Origin: SVTX01 sp964567085
GTDB taxonomy: Bacteria; Bacillota; Clostridia; Oscillospirales; CAG-272
Length of the DNA stretch: 9,834 bases
Assembly: GCA_964567085.1 (NCBI GenBank)
Contig: CAZMKU010000066.1
Span: 1-9,834 of the forward strand
Reading direction: 5' to 3'
The position numbers and the translations under genes were made by a program. The notes beneath the pieces were generated by a model. It searched no databases, had not been told where the DNA came from, and saw only the letters and a program-made list of their open reading frames with translations. Positions 4,494 through 9,834 of the stretch are shown here, one piece after another. Each line of letters begins with the position of its first letter. Position 1 is the stretch's first letter.

Positions 4494-4994
4494 ATGACTA
4501 TTCAGGATTCAATTACATATCTCCGTCGGCAGTTCCCGAGCATATCTCCTCGGGTGAGCTGCGACGTCGATTCGGACGGCGAGGACTTCTGCGAAATATT
4601 CTTGCCGAACGACAAAAACGCAAATCTTCCGATCTCAATTACCGTGCGAGACGACGGCTGTCTTTTTTCGGTCGGCCGAATGCACAACGTAATGGGGAAT
4701 AAGCCCATCTCCACCGAGGTGTGCGCTTCGGCGATCCGCGACGTCGTGGAAGATCGCATCGTGTTCGTTTTCGGCTACAAAAATGACGAGGACTACGACG
4801 ATTCGAAGGCGTTTTACCACAGATTTTTCGCACTCACGGGCAGGGACGACGATATGAGCGAGGAATATGAGGATTTCCTTGCGATGCTTGATAAAAAGCC
4901 CTCTTGGCTTGAAAAGAAATTTTCAAAAATGACGGGCATTTTTGAGATTTCCCGCTTTAATGACGAAGCCCCGAAAATTATTAAAAGATTATAA
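4494..4994 (+). CDS. Hypothetical protein, 166 aa
   Basis: I do not recognise the family. The ATG at 4494 follows a CGAGGT ribosome-binding site (4483-4488), and the same CGAGGT site precedes the exonuclease and tyrS genes, which supports this as a genuine local signal. The protein is soluble, has no signal peptide or membrane segment, and is rich in acidic residues, with clusters near KNDEDYDD (96-103) and GRDDDMSEEYED (116-127). The C-terminal tail is basic (KIIKRL). The N-terminal half alternates charged and hydrophobic residues in a pattern that suggests a beta-rich fold, for example CEIFLP (33-38) and PISITVRDDGCLFSV (46-60). There are three cysteines, C23, C33 and C56, plus C77. It begins 13 bases after ogg and is probably cotranscribed with it. 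Codon use looks like its neighbours. Confidence 0.8.
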   Translation: MTIQDSITYLRRQFPSISPRVSCDVDSDGEDFCEIFLPNDKNANLPISITVRDDGCLFSVGRMHNVMGNKPISTEVCASAIRDVVEDRIVFVFGYKNDEDYDDSKAFYHRFFALTGRDDDMSEEYEDFLAMLDKKPSWLEKKFSKMTGIFEISRFNDEAPKIIKRL

Positions 4995-4996
4995 TA

Positions 4997-5143
4997 TATC
5001 TCCCTCTGAGAAGGAGAAAAACCGCCACAGGCGGCGGAAGGAGCCCCGCGAAGCTTTGATTAAAATTCCAACCCAAAAAGCACACGCGCGGGCTCCCTCA
5101 GTCATTTTCTGACGAAAATGCCAGCTCCCTCTCGGAGGGAGCT
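4997..5143. repeat. Palindromic MITE-like element, copy 3
   Basis: This copy starts almost directly after the stop codon of the 166-aa gene. Its left end (4997-5016, TCTCCCTCTGAGAAGGAGA) is degraded compared with copies 1 and 2. The right end is a perfect palindrome (AGCTCCCTC at 5123-5131 with GAGGGAGCT at 5135-5143). GGAAGGAGCC (5036-5045) and GGCTCCCTCAGTC (5091-5103) match copy 2 exactly. The variable hairpin near the right end, CATTTTC-TGAC-GAAAATG (5103-5120), has a different sequence from the one in copy 2 but occupies the same place. Followed by TTATTATTT, the right-end hairpin is the only terminator-like structure after the ogg operon. Confidence 0.82.
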
Positions 5144-5374
5144 TTATTATTTATAACGGAGATCTTCGGCTTGCCCGAAAATCCACCTCAGCTATGCGCT
5201 CTGCACCTTCGGGGCGGCCAATGGTCGCCACATACAAAATTCCCTCATCTTTTTACTATTTTTTCTCAAAAGCCAGTGTAAAATATATAAATATATGTTA
5301 TAATATTATGAATACGTATGCTTATATTATATTTATATATATTATATAGATCAATAAAACCGAGGTAACATAAA
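5144..5374. other. Gene-free AT-rich leader region upstream of the exonuclease gene
   Basis: No gene is visible here. Bases 5165-5179 form a small hairpin (TTCGG with CCGAA). Heptamer-like CTCTGCACC (5199-5207) precedes a hairpin GGCGGCC-AAT-GGTCGCC (5213-5229), which looks like a third variant of the heptamer-plus-stem-loop cassettes seen near 127 and 1004. From 5230 the DNA becomes very AT-rich. TATAAT occurs at 5299-5304, but the only -35 candidate at the right distance, GTGTAA (5276-5281), matches the consensus at three positions. The promoter of the downstream operon is probably within this stretch but I cannot fix its position. Confidence 0.55.
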
Positions 5375-6457
5375 TTGAGAAACACCATGAAGCTGCGCTC
5401 GGGCGCAGTCATCCCGCAGATAACGAAGCGTGAAGCGGATGCGAAAAATTACTTAACGAGAAACATTTTAACACAGATGCACCTGATGCCTCAGGGCGAC
5501 CCTGCGGCGTTCGACGTGGCAGAGGACGGCTCGCATATATACTATTTTGACCCTGCACGGGTGGTTGAAGCGCCCCCTGAACAATGGTATTTCCCCCGCG
5601 CAAAGCGTGAAACGAGAGTGCTTGAGAGCGGTAGCCAGATCGAACGAATGAGTGTAAAGAACGCGGCGGCTTGCTCGTATTACACAAAGGAACGGCTTGC
5701 GCAGATGCACTATTCCGTAGTCGAGGAGCCCGTTGCCTTCACCCTTCGAAACGACGGCTCGACCCTCTACTTCTACGATAAAAAGACGGCCGTGAAGCTC
5801 CCCCTGAACTGTATTAAATGCGGCAAGGACGTTCGATACAAGCGCAAGCTTTGTAAGTCTTGTTACGAAGAAGATCTGGCGCAGAGAAGAGAAGAGGGCG
5901 ACGCTTACAGAAACGCCGAATATGATATGGACAGAGAACGCGTCCTGTTTTTTGACCTCGAGCTCACGGGCGTTTACGACCACGACGAGATCATTTCCAT
6001 TTCCATCACCGACGCTACGGGCAGAATTATTATGGACACACTCGTAAAGCCTATGCACAAGAAAAAATGGAAGCAGACCGAAAAGATCCACGGAATCACT
6101 CCCGCGATGGTTGAAAATGCGCCCAAGCTCGACGAGCTTATCCCCACGATAAAGGAGCTTTTTGAGAACTGCGACAACCTTATCGCGTACGGCGTATCCA
6201 CCGACTACAGCCACATCAAATACATTTACGACACCGAAAGTGAAATGCTCGCGCTCCGTGAAAAGACACGCTGCTGCGCTAACGAATTCGTTCGTTACGC
6301 TCACGAGCATCTTCCCGAGCTTACGCACGCGTCCTTGACGGATGCTATGGCGGCGCTCGGCGTTGAATGGGACGGCGTGGCTCACACCTCCATCGCCGAC
6401 ACCATCGGCTGTATGAAGGTCTGGGAAAAGCTTTTCCCCAACTACTATAAAAACTAA
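5375..6457 (+). CDS. DEDDh 3'-5' exonuclease with N-terminal repeat domain and zinc ribbon
   Basis: The 360-aa protein starts at a TTG (5375) with CGAGGT (5361-5366) at normal distance; the first ATG, at 5387, is 21 bases from that site and therefore unlikely. Residues 19-74 and 94-143 are two related units sharing the pattern Y-T-(K/R)-x2-L-x2-MH, P-x-A-F and DGS-x-(I/L)-Y-(Y/F)-(Y/F)-D. A zinc ribbon follows, C146xxC149 and C160xxC163. The C-terminal part (about 188-355) is a DnaQ/RNase T-type exonuclease: FFDLELTG with D194 and E196, STDYSHI with D277, and AHTSIADT with H337 and D342, giving a complete DEDDh set. It should remove nucleotides from 3' ends of DNA or RNA; the substrate cannot be told from sequence. 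The thiI gene follows 15 bases later. Confidence 0.9.
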   Translation: MRNTMKLRSGAVIPQITKREADAKNYLTRNILTQMHLMPQGDPAAFDVAEDGSHIYYFDPARVVEAPPEQWYFPRAKRETRVLESGSQIERMSVKNAAACSYYTKERLAQMHYSVVEEPVAFTLRNDGSTLYFYDKKTAVKLPLNCIKCGKDVRYKRKLCKSCYEEDLAQRREEGDAYRNAEYDMDRERVLFFDLELTGVYDHDEIISISITDATGRIIMDTLVKPMHKKKWKQTEKIHGITPAMVENAPKLDELIPTIKELFENCDNLIAYGVSTDYSHIKYIYDTESEMLALREKTRCCANEFVRYAHEHLPELTHASLTDAMAALGVEWDGVAHTSIADTIGCMKVWEKLFPNYYKN

Positions 6458-6472
6458 TCAGGACAGTTGATT

Positions 6473-7651
6473 ATGAAAGAAATTATACTTTGCAAATACG
6501 GCGAAATAGTTCTGAAGGGTGCTAACAAAAAGTACTTTGAGGATATGCTCTGCAAGCAGCTTCGCAGAAAGGCGAAAGCCTTTGGTGATTTCACGGTTAC
6601 GAGAGCGCAGAGCACGATATATATCACTCCCGAGGACGATTTTTGCGACATTGACGGCATGTTCGAGGCGGCAACCAAGACCTTCGGCATAGCGGCGGTA
6701 GGCAGAGCGGCCGAATGTAAAAAGGACCTCGAGGATATAAAGCGAGTTACAAGAGAATATATACCCCCGTTTCTTGAGGGCAAGGCTACCTTCAAGGTTG
6801 AGGGAAAGAGAAGTGATAAAACCTTCCCGTACGATTCAATGCAGCTCGCAGAGATAATCGGCGGCGAGATACTTGACGTAACGAACGGAAGAATCAAGGT
6901 AAACGTAAGACGTCCCGACGTCGTTGTCAAGGTGGAGATTCGTGAAACCGCGGCTTACGTTCACGCAGGTCAGTTCCGCGGCGCGGGCGGTATGCCCGTA
7001 GGCTCCAACGGACGCGGACTTCTGCTTCTCTCGGGCGGTATTGATTCCCCTGTGGCAGGCTATATGATGGCGAAGCGGGGTCTTTGCATCGAGGCGGTGC
7101 ACTTCGAATCCTACCCCTACACAAGCGAGCTTGCAAGAGAAAAGGTTATAAAGCTCGCAAGACTTGTTTCCGAGTACGCAGGCGACATTTACGTTCACGT
7201 GGTGTCCCTCACAAAGATTCAGGAGGAGCTTGTAAAGCACTGCGAGGAGGATTATTTCACGCTCCTGCTCCGCAGATATATGATGGCGATCGCGTCGAAA
7301 ATAGGCGAGGAGCACGGCTGCACCTGTCTTATCACGGGCGAAAGCTTGGGTCAGGTCGCTTCTCAGACCGCAGAGGCGCTCGTTGTTACGAACAACGCGG
7401 CAAGCCTCCCCGTATTCCGTCCCTGCATAGGTATGGACAAGGAAGAGATCGTTGAAATTTCCCGCAAGATCAACACCTTTGAAACCTCGATCGAGCCTTA
7501 CGAGGACTGCTGTACGGTATTCACGCCCAAGCACCCCAAGACCCGTCCCGTGCTCGAGAAGGTGCTTGTCGAGGAAAACAAGCTTGATTTCGACGCGCTC
7601 GTAAAAGAGGCCTTGGATAGCGCTTACACGATCAAGGCGTCACCGTTTTAA
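6473..7651 (+). CDS. thiI: tRNA 4-thiouridine synthetase ThiI
   Basis: ThiI adenylates and thiolates uridine 8 of tRNA and, in many bacteria, also serves thiamine thiazole synthesis. The 392-aa form lacks the C-terminal rhodanese domain found in enterobacteria, as usual in Bacillota. An N-terminal ferredoxin-like region and THUMP domain (about 1-165, opening with KEIILCKYGEIVLKGAN) bind tRNA. The PP-loop ATP site is LLSGGIDSPVAGYM (185-198). TGESLGQVASQT (288-299) and YEDCCTVFTPKHP (343-355) are further conserved segments. The ATG at 6473 is preferred because AGGA (6460-6463) is 9 bases upstream; a TTG at 6467 would be only 3 bases from that site. With such short spacing to the exonuclease gene (15 bases) and to aspS (29 bases), it is probably part of one operon. 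Confidence 0.96.
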   Translation: MKEIILCKYGEIVLKGANKKYFEDMLCKQLRRKAKAFGDFTVTRAQSTIYITPEDDFCDIDGMFEAATKTFGIAAVGRAAECKKDLEDIKRVTREYIPPFLEGKATFKVEGKRSDKTFPYDSMQLAEIIGGEILDVTNGRIKVNVRRPDVVVKVEIRETAAYVHAGQFRGAGGMPVGSNGRGLLLLSGGIDSPVAGYMMAKRGLCIEAVHFESYPYTSELAREKVIKLARLVSEYAGDIYVHVVSLTKIQEELVKHCEEDYFTLLLRRYMMAIASKIGEEHGCTCLITGESLGQVASQTAEALVVTNNAASLPVFRPCIGMDKEEIVEISRKINTFETSIEPYEDCCTVFTPKHPKTRPVLEKVLVEENKLDFDALVKEALDSAYTIKASPF

Positions 7652-7680
7652 ACGAATTACACCGAAAGGAAGAAAATAAA

Positions 7681-9480
7681 ATGGCAGAATTTTTAAGCTC
7701 AAATGACAAAAGAAGCTTTTACTGCGGACAGGTTCCCGAATCCGCAATAGGTGAAAAGGTTTGCGTTATGGGTTGGGTTCAAAGACAGCGTGACCTCGGA
7801 GCGCTCATCTTTATCGACCTTCGCGACAGAACGGGTATAGTTCAGCTCGCGTTTGACGAGAACACCGACAGAGAAATATTTAAAAAGGCATTCTCCTGCC
7901 GCGCGGAGCACGTGCTTTGTGTTCACGGCACGGTAAGAGAGCGAGGCGAGGGCGCGAAAAATCCCAACCTCGCGACAGGTAACATTGAAATTTACGTTGA
8001 GAGCATGAAGGTGCTCTCCGCGGCGCAGACACCTCCTATTGAGGTAAACGACTCAAAGAAGGTTAAGGACGAGGTTGCGCTCAAATACAGATACATCGAC
8101 CTCCGCCGTCCCGAGCTTCAGAGAAACATCAGAATGCGCCACGAGATCGCTCGCGTAGCTCGTGAATATTATTACGAGAACGGATTCTACGAAATCGAAA
8201 CACCTATGATGATCAAGTCCACCCCCGAGGGCGCTCACGACTATCTCGTTCCGTCGAGAATCCACAAGGGAAGCTTCTCCGCTCTCCCTCAGTCGCCCCA
8301 GATCTACAAGCAGCTGCTTATGCTCTCGGGCTTTGACAGATACATTCAGCTCGCGCGTTGCTTCCGCGACGAGGACCTTCGCGCTGACCGTCAGCCCGAA
8401 TTTACACAGATAGACCTTGAGATGTCCTTCGCAACGCAGGAAGACATTATGGAAATGAACGAGGGCTTTATCAAAAGATGCTTCAAGGAAGTTCTCGGTG
8501 TTGATATTCCCACTCCCATGCAGAGAATGACGTTCGCAGAGGCTATGGAAAAGTACGGAACGGACAAGCCCGACACAAGATACGGTCTTGAAATTCAGGA
8601 CATTTCCGAGTGTGTGAAAAACTCCGAGTTCGTTGTATTCAAGTCTGCGCTTGAGTGCGGCGGCTCTGTTCGCTGCATCGTTGCCAAGGGCGGCGCTGCG
8701 GCCTTAACGAGAAAAGAGATCGACAAGCTCACGGAGCACGCGAAGGGAATTGGCGCTAAGGGCTTGGCTTACGTTCGTTGGGTCGACGAGGCTCCCACAT
8801 GCTCCTTTGCAAAGTTTATGACTCCCGAGGAGCTTGAAGCGATCTATACAAAGGTTGGTCTTGAGCGCGGCGACGTAATGCTCATCTGCGCCGATAAGAA
8901 CAAGGTAGTGCTTCCTACTCTGGGCGCGCTCCGTCAGATCGTTGCGCGCAAGCTCGATATGATCCCCGAGGGCAAGTTCAACTTCCTCTGGATCACGGAA
9001 TTCCCGTTCTTTGAGTGGAACGAGGAAACACAGCACTGGGACGCTATGCACCATCCCTTCACAATGCCTCTTGAGGAATGTATCCCCAACCTTGAATCCG
9101 ACCCCGGCTCTGTACGCGCAAAGTGCTACGATATGGTACTCAACGGCACGGAATTGCTCTCGGGCTCTATCAGAATCACCGACTGGCAGCTCCAGGAAAA
9201 GATGTTCAAGGCTCTCGGCTTGACGCCCGAGGAAATTGAAGCGAAGTTCGGCTTCCTCGTTGAAGCGTACAAGTACGGCGCGCCTCCTCACGGCGGCTCG
9301 GGTATGGGACTTGACCGTCTTTGCATGGTAATGTGCGAGGCGGACAGCCTCCGCGACGTGCTCGCGTTCCCGAAGGTACAGAACGCAAGCGAGATCATGT
9401 CGGGCTGTCCCGCTCCCGTTGCGACGAAGGACCTTGAGGTTCTGAATATCGCTATCATCGAACAGGAAAAATACACCTAA
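7681..9480 (+). CDS. aspS: Aspartyl-tRNA synthetase
   Basis: The 599-aa class II synthetase charges tRNA-Asp with aspartate and has the normal length of the bacterial type. The N-terminal OB-fold anticodon-binding domain (about 15-110) includes GWVQRQRDLGALIFIDLRDR (31-50). Motif 1 lies around 165-175. Motif 2 is FRDEDLRADRQPEFTQIDLE (228-247). The bacterial GAD insertion spans about 290-420, then FPFFEWNEE (441-449) and WDAMHHPFT (453-461). Motif 3 is GGSGMGLDR (538-546) with its ATP-binding arginine R546. The segment before the C-terminus reads FPKVQNASEIMSGCPAPV, a variant of the usual form. AGGA (7667-7670) precedes the ATG by 10 bases. Whether it is tRNA-Asp-specific or also charges tRNA-Asn cannot be settled from this window alone. 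Confidence 0.98.
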   Translation: MAEFLSSNDKRSFYCGQVPESAIGEKVCVMGWVQRQRDLGALIFIDLRDRTGIVQLAFDENTDREIFKKAFSCRAEHVLCVHGTVRERGEGAKNPNLATGNIEIYVESMKVLSAAQTPPIEVNDSKKVKDEVALKYRYIDLRRPELQRNIRMRHEIARVAREYYYENGFYEIETPMMIKSTPEGAHDYLVPSRIHKGSFSALPQSPQIYKQLLMLSGFDRYIQLARCFRDEDLRADRQPEFTQIDLEMSFATQEDIMEMNEGFIKRCFKEVLGVDIPTPMQRMTFAEAMEKYGTDKPDTRYGLEIQDISECVKNSEFVVFKSALECGGSVRCIVAKGGAAALTRKEIDKLTEHAKGIGAKGLAYVRWVDEAPTCSFAKFMTPEELEAIYTKVGLERGDVMLICADKNKVVLPTLGALRQIVARKLDMIPEGKFNFLWITEFPFFEWNEETQHWDAMHHPFTMPLEECIPNLESDPGSVRAKCYDMVLNGTELLSGSIRITDWQLQEKMFKALGLTPEEIEAKFGFLVEAYKYGAPPHGGSGMGLDRLCMVMCEADSLRDVLAFPKVQNASEIMSGCPAPVATKDLEVLNIAIIEQEKYT

Positions 9481-9494
9481 CGAGGTAAAGAAAA

Positions 9495-9834
9495 ATGAAG
9501 ATTTACGAAGAACTCGTCGCTCGCGGACTTATCGCGCAGGTGACTAACGAGGACGAAATAAAGAATATGATAAACGAGGGCAAGGCGACCTTCTACATTG
9601 GCTTTGACTGCACCGCAGACAGCTTGACGGCAGGTCACTTTATGGCTCTCACGCTTATGAAAAGACTCCAGATGGCGGGCAACAAGCCCATCGCGCTTAT
9701 CGGCGGCGGCACCACGATGATCGGCGACCCCTCCGGAAGAACCGATATGAGAAAAATGCTCACGATCGAGGACATCAACCACAACGCGGAATGCTTCAAG
9801 CGCCAGATGGAGAAATTCATCGACTTTGGCGAGG
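9495..9834 (+). CDS. tyrS: Tyrosyl-tRNA synthetase, N-terminal part (partial)
   Basis: The gene runs off the right edge; 113 codons are present. It begins 14 bases after aspS with the ribosome-binding site CGAGGT (9481-9486). The product opens with MKIYEELVARGLIAQVTNED, the usual start of bacterial TyrRS. It continues with YIGFDCTADSLTAGHF, the HIGH-motif region, then PIALIGGGTTMIGDPSGRT, typical of the class I TyrRS catalytic domain. The usual FDPTADSLHxGH is altered here to FDCTADSLTAGH: the second His of HIGH is kept, but the first position is Thr, and the proline before Thr is Cys. The KMSKS loop and tRNA-binding domains are beyond the window. Confidence 0.95.
   Translation, partial: MKIYEELVARGLIAQVTNEDEIKNMINEGKATFYIGFDCTADSLTAGHFMALTLMKRLQMAGNKPIALIGGGTTMIGDPSGRTDMRKMLTIEDINHNAECFKRQMEKFIDFGE

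Noticed and set aside
5468..6385. A 305-codon open frame on the minus strand
   Set aside because: It lies fully inside the exonuclease gene in antisense. The plus-strand frame carries a complete DEDDh set, a zinc ribbon and a ribosome-binding site, so the minus frame is a by-product of codon composition.

Overview
The window looks like a chromosomal segment of an uncultured gut-type Clostridia (Bacillota). The signs are strong Shine-Dalgarno sites, canonical TTTACA/TATAAT-type promoters, intrinsic terminators, a rhodanese-less ThiI, an Ogg1-type 8-oxoguanine glycosylase, a YtqB/MnmM tRNA methyltransferase and a DUF6062-like Cys/His protein. The assignment is inferred from gene content and style; no rRNA or tRNA gene is present to anchor it.

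Layout. (1) 1-76 is the 3' end of rplA (ribosomal protein L1), closed by a long hairpin terminator. (2) 121-526 carries no gene. It is a mosaic of intergenic repeats: a hairpin cassette, a 143-bp element with perfect 21-bp inverted ends, and CTGCAYT heptamer arrays with a 53-bp tandem duplication. (3) 527-945 is the most unusual part. A consensus promoter drives a roughly 185-nt RNA that folds into a long imperfect hairpin and ends in a UUCG-capped terminator overlapped by a mutually exclusive antiterminator-like hairpin. A 58-aa cysteine-rich ORF with its own ribosome-binding site follows directly. (4) 946-3506, minus strand, is a probable operon: DUF6062-like protein, then mnmM, then a membrane-anchored M15 carboxypeptidase, ending in a strong minus-strand terminator. 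A second palindromic element sits inside this operon. (5) 3434-4994, plus strand, holds ogg and an orphan 166-aa gene, driven from a promoter that overlaps the divergent minus-strand promoter. (6) 4995-5374 is gene-free and holds a third copy of the palindromic element plus AT-rich promoter-like DNA. (7) 5375-9834, plus strand, is a tightly packed run: a DEDDh exonuclease with an unusual N-terminal half, thiI, aspS, and the 5' part of tyrS, which runs off the window.

Functionally the window is dominated by translation and nucleic-acid maintenance: L1, two aminoacyl-tRNA synthetases, two tRNA modification enzymes, a base-excision repair glycosylase and an exonuclease, plus one cell-wall peptidase. 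Most of this is ordinary core genome. The candidates for something undescribed are the structured RNA with its cysteine-rich mini-protein, the repeat mosaic, and the architectures of the DUF6062-like protein and the exonuclease.
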